29,863 bases of DNA, taken from NCBI GenBank assembly GCA_910890315.1, contig CAJVGD010000054.1, positions 1 to 29,863 on the forward strand. Reading direction: 5' to 3'. Below are positions 1 through 9,813 of this stretch, in pieces. Position 1 is the stretch's first letter, and each line of letters starts with the position of its first letter. Source of the stretch: Serendipita indica DSM 11827 (lineage: Eukaryota > Basidiomycota > Agaricomycetes > Sebacinales > Serendipitaceae). Position numbers and translations under genes: made by a program. The notes below the pieces were generated by a model. That model was not told the DNA's origin, made no database searches, and worked only from the letters and a program-made list of their open reading frames with translations.

Positions 1-740
1 GAATGGCTTCCTGACGTTTCGTAGCGCAATCTACGCGAACACGGCTCTTGACCTCGCCATCAAAACATTATAGAGGTCTACGGCATTTGCATGAAATTGG
101 GCAAGTATGGGCATTGGTTATGCCGGTAACTCCATCTTAATCCACTGGCACTTTCTAACATTTGCCAGTGGTACGACAAATCTCCGGAAACATCTCAGTC
201 AAAACCTTCACCCGCAGTGCAGTTTCCGGGTGGTATGTGAAATGATCGGCTTCGATGCGGTCATTAATCAGTCAAAACAACCTAGTGGCTAGATATCATA
301 TGCGCCGTTGTGTACATGCATTCGCGTGGTTTCATCCACGGCGACCAAACCAGTACGGCTACCCATCTTGTCTTCCACGTGAAACTCACCGAATCAAAGG
401 AGAATATAATGATCGACGATCACGGCAATCCCAAGATCGGGTTTCGGACTTTCTATTGCATTGAACGCGCCCAAATGAACGAATACCAGCAACTCGCGGT
501 AGCGTTGAATACGACAACCACGTGGGTACCGCGCGATATCAGGCTCCAGAGCTCGTGGTACAAATGGTGGAGTACGCGTCACCCAAGCTGGCGATATGTA
601 CGCATTGGGAGGAATAGGCCTCGATGTAAGCACAGTTTATTCCCCATCTAGTTTCGCCGAAATAGCTTATTGATGAGTGATTGTATTGTAGATCTTGTGG
701 TCTACGATGCCGTACGAACCGCGATAACCACGATGGCATC
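1..740 (+). pseudogene. protein kinase fragment, different from the cluster kinases
   Basis: Pieces of a kinase catalytic domain can be read in more than one frame. An AIKT-like strand near 55-70 may be the ATP-binding lysine region. A 'HSRGFIHGD' catalytic-loop start lies near 320-345, then 'ENIMIDDHGNPKIG' near 400-440 (metal-binding Asn, approach to the DFG site). 'YQAPELV' is in another frame near 540-560, and 'MYALGG' near 596-613. The order is correct for a kinase, but frames change and the Lys after HGD and the DFG itself are not clean. It is not a copy of the A-E kinases, whose loop reads HGDMKP and whose metal site reads DLG. The 5' part is probably outside the window. Known family logic gives the kinase call; whether it is dead or mis-sequenced is open. 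Confidence 0.5.
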
Positions 741-1319
741 GTCCTAGATATCGGTGCAGGGGGCTTCCACCGGCGCAGCGCCCGTCGAACCTTTCACCCA
801 GCCTCTTGGGTTATCGCGCCTTTGGATGCGCTCGGTAGTGCTGGAGGCCTGATTCAGGTGATTCAGGTCGCCCGAGGCAGGGCAGTTCCACAGCACTTGT
901 TAGAGCACCAAGGAAATTATCGCCGCGCTCGGGAGCAGGCGTAATTAATGGAATCGCTCGGAAGTTTATTGGTCCCACGGATGGTTATCATGCAGGATGG
1001 CGCTGCAGCATCCTTTTCACGCTTGTATCATTATTCAATCATGCATTCGTTACACGTTATTATATGGCTATAATCATTGGTAGAAGGGCCTACGCGAGTA
1101 TATCGTAAGTTTGCTCTGATCATCTCAGGGATCATATTTCCTTGAATTAAAAGGATGAGATCGTCCGGGTTTCATGGATTTGGCTGTGTAAGAACTCCGG
1201 GAAGTAAAACTATGGTAAAAGTCCATTGGTTTCATATGCAAAATCGTATACAGCCGATTCTATGCGATAGCAAAAATCTCCAACCTCGCCCGGTAGCCAC
1301 CGCGACTACCGTCCAGCCA
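741..1319. other. intergenic, no gene recognised
   Basis: I see no convincing gene here. A short direct repeat (gattcaggt twice) lies near 851-868. The segment from about 950 to 1230 is AT-richer. The left end of the inverted duplication begins at about 1320. Confidence 0.4.
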
Positions 1320-1389
1320 TAGTATGACAAGGAGAATGGGCCTTGTGATGGTGGCGACGAATGGTATCGAGGATTGAGCAGTTGGGTAG

Positions 1390-3280
1390 TCAAGGCGCTT
1401 GCTGAAGTGCACCGACTATAAGATTCTCGTAAGTATCCAACCATTCCCATAGGGAAGATGCAGTTGGACGACGGAAGGGATCGCGACTCCAGCACAACTC
1501 GAGGATATCCCACAAGGCGTCGATACCATCGACCGGGGGAGTTGTCAGATGAGGAAGAATCCGTGGTCGTTTGATGCGTGGTCGACGGGCAGGTGGCACC
1601 CGCAGCGAATGTCATGGAATATCTGTCCACGTCGATTATCATCACGCGATGAGCGTAAGGTACAACCGAGTAGATGAACTAGTACGCGTTAGTGCTGGTA
1701 CTCGGCAGATGGGTGCATTGTGAAGAAAGAAACGTACTTCGAATCCGATACAACCCGCAGCATATGCGTCCGTAGCCGTTGTCGGTTCCGACGGATCGTT
1801 GAGATCAACTAGCTCAGGAGCAAAGGTATCGCGGTGTGCCCGTATGCGGAGTCGTGGTATTGATCTCGCATCCATTCGACTTTCGTCACTGCTGTACCCG
1901 TCGCCAGAAGAAGACGAAGAAGAGTCGTCGACCACAACCAGAACCAGTCAAGGTCGCAGATCTTTGGCCTTCCATCGGCAGCGATAAGAACATTGGGCTA
2001 GGTATCGGGAATCAGATCGTGAGATGCAAAATGTGAGGCGGCCTACGGGTTTCATGTCTCCATGAACGATTTGCGGCGAATGAGAGTGCAAGTAAACAAG
2101 ACCACCGACCACGCCTTGCCACTACATAGGGATTAGCCCACGTTCATTCCATGGCAACGTTGCTCACTAGACGGTATCTTTCCAGTGGTGAAGGGGCGTG
2201 CTTGTGAAGATATTGCGCAGCATTGCCGTTTAGACACCACTGTGGATACTCAATAAGAACTTTCTGTTAGAGGATTGATTCACTCACTGGCGTAACAATG
2301 GCCCCGAATGGCCCGAACATTCGATCTTCCACGATACCATGTACCGGTAGGACGTTCGGATGTTGGAGAATCTTTCCAATCGTGACCTCGCGACGACGTC
2401 TCTGCATCCAGTTCAGATCTATTCTTGCGGATTGTCACCGACAGGTTGGGAATTTTGTCGTTGCGTGACCTTGACTCGAGCTCGTAGAAGCAAAGCACCT
2501 GAGCGGATCCAGGTGAGAATACGGTTATTGCTCTCGCTCGTGGATTTGGGAGATAGATTTGGCATTTTCGTATCCTGCTCGCGGTGAGCATCGACGTTAG
2601 TTTCCCGTTTCGTTGAATCTCGCCTTGCCGAGACCCTTTGTTTGACGTTGAACTGGGAAGAATGATCAGATATGCAACTAGTGTGGTCGTTGAAGAACAA
2701 ACCAGTTGGAGAAGAGATTCCACGTAGCCCGGCTTTGGTTGGCCATGAAGAAGCCGCTTGGTATCACGTGAACACTCGACCCCCGACTTTGAGCAAGAGG
2801 AGCAGTCGCCCGGAGAGTCGCACTTGGCCTGTATGTAGAAGGCAATGGTGGACATTTCTAATCAGCGCGATGAGGGACGCGCAACACGGGAAGCTTACTG
2901 ACCCCAAAGGACAGATTTGTCTCGGAGAGGATAGCGACGTTGGTGACCGGTTGACAGTGGAATCCCGGGACCGCCCTTGCCGTCTGATTGTTGCGTGTTG
3001 GGGCAGACATACTGATATCTTGAATATATGACATATATGTGGCAATTCAACGTACTGGCGAGAAGATTGTTAACATCAACTACATCCAACGAACCGTCTT
3101 CCAATGGCGAGCCCGTGATCCGCGAGCAGACGTGGCGAGACAGGATGCACGCATCACGTCTCTGAGAGTTTGAATGCGTTGTACACTTGATTTTGCTTGA
3201 GCGGCTACATGCTTCACATCAGGCCCAAGTCGAAGTCGGGTTCAAGACGCGACTCACCACTCGTCACACGCAGTCGACAT
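1390..3280 (-). pseudogene. kinase-fusion copy A: Zn2Cys6 clusters plus kinase, internally deleted
   Basis: Left-arm homologue of copy E. The first exon (3280-3258) encodes MSTACDEC and is split at the second cysteine by a GT-AG intron. The next exon continues RSSKIKC, but the fourth cysteine of this cluster is Arg. The second-cluster remnant (KCDSPGDCSSCSKSG near 2800-2840) is followed by 'GYVESLLQL', typical of a Zn2Cys6 linker. Compared with copy E, about 780 bp encoding the linker and the kinase N-lobe (glycine loop and VAIK lysine) are absent, with the junction near 2430-2440. Kinase pieces such as RRRREV, HPNVLPVHG and 'DPSEPTTATDAYAAGCIGFE' (1740-1800), and the C-terminal lobe (1390-1599), follow in several frames. 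Without the lysine strand it cannot encode an active kinase. Confidence 0.75.
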
Positions 3281-3779
3281 TCTTTGCCTTGTGATGATGC
3301 TTTGAATATTTTTGCACAACTAGATAAAACCTCGCCGAACCAGTTGCTTACCTGAGCGGGGGACAACGACGCGGTTCCATATCTACCCTTTTTAAGTGAC
3401 TTCGCCTGGTGGCAGTCAAGCCACGACCTCCTGACCTACTTTTGAATGAGGCTGGAACTTTGGGATCACCCGGAGTGATGCAGTGGCGATAGACTCGCAA
3501 ACCACCGTCCTTGCTTGTCTATGAATTATATTGTTCGAATATTTCTTACTAGCGTTGAGATACACGCAAGCGCGGGCCTGATCCCATCTTCGACCCGCCC
3601 ATCTCGACTGCCGGCCCGCAGAGGCGACGTTTCGACTATCAAGATTTTGGATATTCCATTTCTCTTTTTTATTTGACATCACTTCACTGGACCTCGGGCG
3701 TCGCATCGATATGGCATATAGTTATATAACCAGAATATGCTCAGATTCAGACTGCTAGATTGCACTACATTTTCCAGAC
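3281..3779. other. intergenic between finger gene and kinase copy A
   Basis: There is no convincing gene. The region must hold the promoter of copy A and the 3' end of the finger gene. Patches, such as the stretch around 3620-3640, match the equivalent right-arm gap (21413-21892), so it is part of the duplication but less conserved than the exons. Confidence 0.5.
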
Positions 3780-5228
3780 TCATTCCAAGCTAGAGGCTTG
3801 CTTCCGGACTCTTTTTCTGGTGCGCTCCACGCCATCTTCGTACTCGTCGCCATCGTCCTCCTCCGCCTTTCGCTTCCTCCCCGTCCTCTCCGCGTCGTAG
3901 TGCTCCCTGATTCGCTTCTCTACACTAAGGCATCAGCTCCGATTCCGTTTACGAAAGTCATCCAAGGACTTACGAATGCGATCTGGTTGGTCCTTTTTGC
4001 GCCCTCGAGAGATCCCAAAGTGCGCCTCTATCACATGGCGCCTGTACGAATCCCCCGTTGCGACCTCAATTCCACACGGTTCGCACTCCGTGTGGACCCA
4101 TCGCACGACGCCCGAGGCTGCAATCGCCCCCCGGATTCCGCATCGGCGCCTCCCTTTTGCGTCGACTGTAAATCCTTGGTCGACGGGGAAAACGACCTTG
4201 AAGGTGGACGTCCTGAAATGCTTTTGAGCCCTCTTGAGGTGCTCAAGGACCTCGATGGGATCCGCGTATCCCATCGAGTCTTTCTCTACGTATTGTTAGC
4301 AAGTGGATATTGTCCAAAAAACGTCACGTACCAAAATGCTTCTCCTCTACTCCATCTTTGGTGGCCTTGGAGGCCTTTCGGGAGGGCTTGCGAGGTTGGG
4401 CGACCTTTTTGCCTGGATGGCGAGGTCGGATGACCTTTTTACCTGGATGGCGAAGTCAGTGATTAGCGAGAAGAACGCAAATGAGGACATACCCTTGGCG
4501 GCGGAGCCGCTCTTGATGACTTTGTCACGGCTTGCCAAACTGGCGGAGCCGTGACTATGGTTGTGAAGTTTGACTCCGTCGGCAGGAAGGATCCCACCGA
4601 CGGAGACTGAGCCTTGGGAGGTTGCACCCTCTGTCCCAGAGGTCGACGCGCGTTCCGATTCAGGGGACGCTTTCGACCTCTTGTGCTCACCTGCATCGCT
4701 CTCATGAGCCAGCAGTTGAATAGGTCTGTATCGATCAGTATTAATCTGACCTTTCATGCATAGTTACGAACCTATCCTCGTCATCCTCAAACTCGGACTC
4801 CAGGTCCCCTTCGACTCCGACCGGCTCCGGTTCGTCCTCCAGCTCTGGCGCATCTGTGTCGCCAAACGCTGAGAGTCTATCCGAACGACCGTCAAGATCG
4901 CTCGGGCAGACCGAAAGCGTATCGGGCTCTGTTGATGGAGCGACGCTGACCGATTCGTCCCGTCTAATGCTGCAAGTCAGTGGATATTTAAAATGCTCAC
5001 AGAGCACCAACAGCGAATCCGCGTCTCCGGCAAGGGCCTCTTTGCCTTCCAAGCTGGTTGCGAAAGCGTCAGCGCCTATCGAAATCTGCGTGGCCTAACT
5101 CACTGTTTCTCCCAGTCGCTCCGCGTCCACCAGAGGCACTCTATAACCTCGCGGTCGTCTGCGGGTTCGGGGGTGGGATCCCTTCGCGGCTTCTCGATGA
5201 GGTCCTCGTCGAAATTATACGTGTCCAT
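3780..5228 (-). CDS. C2H2-finger nuclear protein, intact left-arm copy
   Basis: Six exons on the minus strand join in frame: 5228-5104, 5053-4772, 4725-4493, 4442-4332, 4285-3974 and 3919-3780, giving 401 codons (400 aa) to a TGA. Every intron is GT-AG and phases match. The product starts MDTYNFDEDL, has a strongly acidic stretch (about residues 105-135), a basic repeat GKKVIRPRHPGKK (about 214-226), a single C2H2-type finger with Cys318, Cys321, His334 and His339 (Cx2Cx12Hx4H), and a Lys/Arg-rich tail (GRKRKAEE, RKRVRKQ) that looks like a nuclear localisation signal. The finger and tail suggest a nuclear DNA- or RNA-binding protein; the target is unknown. I do not recognise the family. In exon 2 a stretch of about 31-37 bp (gtgagc to ttgcag or attag) resembles an intron, but reading through it keeps the downstream frame. 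A TATA box lies 115 bp upstream. Confidence 0.8.
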
Positions 5229-5342
5229 GGTTTATTCGTTTGCAGATCCCGGCTTTGTAGACGCGTTGGTGGGCAGCGACCAAAGGACGCGTCGGGGGGC
5301 GAGGTCAAGGTGCGAGGCCGGCCAGAAACTGACTCATGGCCT

Positions 5343-5349
5343 CTTTATA
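5343..5349 (-). promoter_or_regulatory. TATA box of the left finger gene
   Basis: TATAAAG on the minus strand, about 115 bp upstream of the ATG at 5228. The right-arm copy has the same motif at almost the same distance (19893-19899, 114 bp), within a well-conserved upstream block. Confidence 0.55.
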
Positions 5350-5762
5350 ATGACGCGCTAAAGCGGGGTTTGAACTCGTTTCGCGAGACACGTGATCCAA
5401 GCCACCTGCTGAGTCGCACCGATTGGCAGATGCCTTTGCCTGGAGGTACCAGGCGCGTGTTGGATGGATGGTATCTATATCCGAGAGTTTCAGCTACTCA
5501 GATAGAGAGGATAAAAGCAAGTTTGTGGGCTGGTCACCGTTGGCTCCGGACGTGGCTCAACGCGTCCTTTCCACCACATCAGGGCGCAGACGCGCACTCC
5601 CTCTGAAGGGCGTGTAGTCCCATCTAGAGCCTGTTATGTATACGTTTGACGCGTTTACATGTTTTCTTATGGCCTTTCGTGAGCAGGCACCTGGTGGACT
5701 CGTGCTGTTGATCGCTGACCACAAGGAACCCCCTGATCCTTTTTATATAATCTATTTCTGCT

Positions 5763-5885
5763 CTAAATCGCGTAATGCGATGAGAAGACCGCATAAAATT
5801 GGCCCGCCAAACGGTTGCATAAAGGATCACATTCTGCCACATTTTTTGGAGCCGCCGCTCGTTTCTCAACACCGCTCGCATCCAT
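5763..5885 (-). other. possible small ORF or upstream exon (40 codons)
   Basis: An ATG-initiated reading frame on the minus strand contains 'APKNVAECDPLCNRLAGQ'. The right arm has a matching open frame at 19352-19462 (plus) with 'APKNVAEWDPLCNRLAGQ', but its first codon is ATA. The two DNA copies are similar throughout, so protein-level conservation is not proven. It could be a small gene, a 5' exon of the finger gene's transcript, or chance. Confidence 0.3.
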
Positions 5886-5975
5886 TGGTCTCTTTACAGT
5901 CTAATTTACCTCTTCGTCTCTTATCAAGCTCTAACATGGTTGTTTTGTGGTGTTCTAACTAGAGGACCATGCTCA

Positions 5976-6592
5976 TGTCCCTCCCTCAGCGTCGTTTCCA
6001 CTTCGCTTCCGCCTCATTTCCGCATATCCATATCCTCTTTCAACATTAATTGATTCATCTCCATCAAAGGTTCTTGCCTACGAAGGCTGGTCATTATCGG
6101 CGCCAGGCTCATCCTTAGATAAGGGAGAAACGCATTATACATAACATAGACGGTTCCAAAGCGACTATTATACGGGATAAATTTCACCTACAAACTTTCT
6201 TTCTCTCGCAGAGACTTGCCGGCGCGCCTCGATCCGAAGAACGACGACCCGTCGAACAAAGTCAATTATGACTATATTGGTAGGATGTTCATGATACGAA
6301 GGTAGTGTAATTAGTCTGTATTCAAGGCCATTCAGGGAGAATCACGACATTTAAACGCGTCGTCAATATTTGGGAGTTGTTTCCAGGCGCGTTGAGTGTA
6401 TTACGTAAGCATGAAAGCCGACGAACTATAGTCCTTCGTGAACACATTTAACTATATACATGCCTTGTAGGCTGTGAGCGTCAGAACAGGCTCCCAAGGT
6501 AACTTTACCGGCAACCCGCTTGCATCCGACGATATAATTCAAGTCGATTTAAGGCGAGATAGAAGGGGAGGAAATTTCCATAACTCTAGCCG
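5976..6592. other. intergenic, no gene recognised
   Basis: This stretch lies between the end of the left arm and the 3' end of kinase-fusion copy B. I see no ORF with family features. It is AT-richer around 6120-6480, and I could not extend the match to the right arm here. Confidence 0.4.
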
Positions 6593-8793
6593 TTAGGTCT
6601 GGCACTCGAGCGCACTGACAATCACGTCTTCGTAACTGGCCAACAACTCGCGCAGACGCAATGCCATCGGGCGAGAAGAAGGATCACGACGCCAGCACCA
6701 CTCCAGTATATCCCATAGAGTACTCACACCGTCGTCCGGGGTCGACAATGGACTAGTTTTGGGTGAGTGTGAGGTCGTCGGTCGAGAAGCGGGAGGGATG
6801 CCGCGACGAATATCATGGAAGATTTGACCCTGAAGATTGTGTGGACGATTTGCGTAGGGCACCTTTGAGTAGATGAACTGTGCCATTGGTCAAGCATCAT
6901 GGAGCGGAGTTTCAGCGGAAGACGACGTACCTCGAACCCGATACACCCGACTGCGTACACGTCTGCCGCTGTAGTAGGTTTAGAAGGACGGTTTAGATCA
7001 ACCTGTTCGGGAGCGAGGTATCGAGGTGTTCCAGAATGCGGCGTTGTGGTATTGATTTTACGCATCCAGGACTGATTTTCGTCGCTAGCGTATCCGTCGC
7101 TCGAGAATGAGGTCTCATCGACCAAGATTCGTGCAAGCCCGAGGTCGCAAATCATCGGCCTTCCATCTTTGGCAATCAGAACATTGGGCTAGAGGTCGGC
7201 GGTCAGCGAAGTCAGGGGAGTACCTGAGGAAAGACCCACCGGTTTCATGTCTCCGTGTACAATTTGCGGTGAATGCGAATGTAGATGAGCAAGTCCATCC
7301 ACCACACCTCGCCACTGAGTGACCGTTAGCATGCACCTTCTTTTATCCCATCAGTACTCACCAGACGATATCTTTCCAGTGGCGAAAGATTGTACTCGTG
7401 GACCAATTGCGCAGCATTGCCATTTGGACACCACTATGGACGCTCAGTACGGCTTTTCAATCTAGAAAAGCATCTCACTAGTGTGATGATTCCGCCAAAC
7501 GGGCCAAACTCCTCGCCCTCGACAATGCCGTATACCGGGAGGATATTCGGATGGTGAATACTCATTCCTGTCGTGACTTCACGACATCTTCTCTGGAGCC
7601 AAGTCAGCTCAACCCCCTACAATACTTCATGACGCACCCGCCGTATCGAACGAGGAGACCCGACGGCTCGAACGATCTTTATGGCGACCTACGCGGTGCT
7701 CGGTCAGTGGGAGTCGACCCACAACGAAGATACATACGTCTTTTTCTTCATCCCCGTCCTTGTAGATACCTTGATAGACGGCCGAATATGGACCATCGTA
7801 GACTTTGTGCAATGAGCGCAACCGCACATAACCCGTGAGGTTTCTCTCTCGAATTGTCCACGGAGAAGAGTTGGCAGGCCTCGAATTGTCAGGGACGCTA
7901 CTGACGGAAGAGTGGCGCAAGTTCTTGTGGGCGCCGAGAGAAGGAAAAGATGAAGGGTGAGTTGAATAGTCGAGATTAACCTCTTTTAGTGATACCGGGC
8001 GAGCGGGAGCATCCACGTCTTGAGCCAGATACCCGAAAGCCTTTTGACTACCTTCGAGGTCGACGTCTACGCTCTCGAAAAGACTTGATGTCGGGCTCTG
8101 TGGTTGAATAGGCGTCTGACGAGAGGCAGACGACGCGTGGTCCGTGATTGATCGCGGGGAACCGCCAGCTGGTGTAAATGGAGAGGACACTGGATGAAGA
8201 TTGCGCGGTGAGGAAACTCGAGGGCCGCTCAGTGAGTACTTGATGGCTCTCCGTAGTTTCACCACCGGACGAATAAGCCCGTTGATTAGGCGTTGTAGAC
8301 GAGTCAGGCGAGCGACTGTTTGCTCAATGTCGTTTCCATCGTCGTCGTTCACCCTAGGGTCCGCGGCGCCAGCAAAATATTGGATCTGAGACTGGTGGAT
8401 CAGTGGAGATCAGCTCATGAGAAACGAAGAGAGCGGTGCAAGTAGAAACTGACCTGATGAGCAGGATATTGGCTTGTTGACTGTATGGTGCCGGGAGCAA
8501 GTATGCTGATGTTGTCAGTATAATGCCAGCGCAAGACGTAATTGCAATTTACCGTTGATTGGCCACTTCGTGCGCGGATGAAAGCGTGCGGTGCCAACTG
8601 TGGATTGGTAGCTCCAAAGGTCGTAGAACAGGCCTGGCGGGTCTGAATGCAAGTATTGCATCTCTCGGGGGTTCTATTTCGTATACACTCGATATTGCGC
8701 GCGTAGCTGCATGAGTCGAGTGTTAGCCAAAATCGACGGCAGGTACAAGTGAGGGGCTCACCACGCTTCGCAGGCCATCTTCATCGTCGACAT
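6593..8793 (-). CDS. Zn2Cys6-kinase fusion protein, copy B (open start to stop)
   Basis: Nine exons on the minus strand join in frame to 606 codons: 8793-8762, 8706-8454, 8391-7738, 7688-7638, 7616-7479, 7433-7362, 7314-7240, 7188-6931 and 6877-6593. All introns are GT-AG; that at 7637-7617 is only 21 nt. Residues 8, 11, 18, 27, 30 and 37 are cysteines spaced Cx2Cx6Cx8Cx2Cx6C, a fungal Zn2Cys6-type cluster. A Leu/Arg-rich helix (VARLTRLQRL, about 118-127) and a Ser/Pro-rich linker follow. The kinase domain runs from about 270 to 600: glycine-loop remnant YDGPYSAVYQG, Lys317 (VAIK), Glu343, HGDMKP (Asp422), Asn427, DLG (Asp440), APE (484-486) and DVYAVG. All catalytic residues are present; the family resembles fungal tyrosine-kinase-like kinases. 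An intron-like 47-bp stretch after codon 79 (gtaaat to catcag) is read through here; removing it would break the frame. The second Zn cluster of sister copies is absent. Confidence 0.75.
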
Positions 8794-9813
8794 GCTGTAT
8801 TACTTCAACAACAGAGAGTGAAGATGGAGAGGATGAGGAGAGACAAACAGCATTCAATGGGGATCGAGGTGCGTTATATGCGCAGTGGCTCGACTGAGAT
8901 GATATTTTCCCGGGAAGGCAGTTGTCACGCACATCCGGTGAATCAGCCTTGTCCGCGACGCGCCACATTGCACCTCGTTGGCTCATTCTCCATTCAAAAG
9001 TAATGCATTCACATCAATTCCCCGAACATCGCACTCAATCATCATCAATGCAGGAATACTTTGGAGAGAAGGCACTGCCTCAACGTCGTATCCGCCCACA
9101 CGTCGGAATTGTGGTAAAAACCTTGTCAGTCCAGGCAAGGCAGTTCAAGGTCATTCAAGGTCATTCCAGGGCGACCAGCCTTGATGAAGTGACCCAGGAC
9201 CTGGTGCCGGTGCTGGGGTCAAGCTTGGACGGGCTTGCGCTCGTAACTTTCCTGTGGCGTCTATGCGATTAGGGGCACGATATGGCAATTGGATCAGGGT
9301 TGTACAACTCGAGGTGCGTCAGGTGGAGATACCGATAGTGCTATGCATGCCATCTATGACAGTTTGAGAGAGCTTTGGTGAACAATCGATTTAGACACTT
9401 TTTGTCCTCGACTATACTTACTGCTGATCATGCGCCGTTGGTCCAGCAGGCAAATTCAACGAGGCGATTATAAGCTCAGCAATGGCAGTCCACGTAATAC
9501 ATCCCCACCATTCTTTAGCTCAATCATTGGAAAGCATGAAATCTACCATATTCCGATGACATTACATCTCCATGTGTCAAGTGGGACATTTAGGCAGGGT
9601 GAATTACAATCAGTATATCGTCATAATCATATGTCATTCAATTTGACACATCTCAGTTTGATCACCAGGTGTGTTTGGACTAGCTCGAGAGAACAAGGCC
9701 ACCTTCCAGGAGAGAGAATTCGCACAGATTGTCAAGGCGCGACCAATTTGAGGATGTACAGCGGGGTTTGGCTTAAACCGGTGAGGATAGTTTCGCGAAA
9801 TAAGGCGGGGTGA
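8794..9813. other. intergenic upstream of copy B, no gene recognised
   Basis: Open frames occur here, but none shows family features. A short tandem repeat lies at 9144-9170. The first few hundred bases should contain the copy B promoter; I see no clear TATA box. Confidence 0.4.
9144..9170. repeat. 10-bp tandem repeat, about 2.7 units
   Basis: The unit ttcaaggtca occurs twice in a row, followed by a partial degenerate third unit. No function is apparent. Confidence 0.7.

Larger units (their letters stand above)
1320..5975. repeat. left arm of a large inverted duplication
   Basis: Read on the minus strand, this segment matches 19255-24640 on the plus strand in order: upstream block, C2H2-finger gene, intergenic gap, kinase-fusion gene. 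Matching landmarks include the end of the kinase genes (left 1390 area, right 24540 area), the stop region of the finger genes (3780 and 21412), the finger-gene starts (5228 and 20013) and a 'gaccatgctc' landmark near 5972 whose counterpart is near 19255. The arms differ by many substitutions and by indels, including about 780 bp absent from the left kinase copy, so the duplication is not recent. Confidence 0.85.

Noticed and set aside
3798-4433. 211-codon open frame on the plus strand, overlapping the finger gene
   Set aside because: It is the antisense shadow of the finger-gene exons. The minus strand has matching splice sites, the C2H2 motif and a homologue in the other arm.
4984-5020. Intron-like segment in finger-gene exon 2 (gtgagc to ttgcag or attag, with a CTGAC branch motif)
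   Set aside because: Removing 31 or 37 nt shifts the frame away from the acidic segment and from the frame of exon 3. Read-through keeps one frame to the stop, so I did not split the exon.
8493-8539. 47-bp intron-like segment in copy B (gtaaat to catcag)
   Set aside because: It lines up with a real intron in copies C and E, but splicing it here breaks the frame, while read-through is open. I kept it in the exon and note that a one-base sequence error could reverse this.
9430-9813. 127-codon open frame on the plus strand
   Set aside because: No recognisable motif, no counterpart beside the other kinase copies, and no supporting splice structure.
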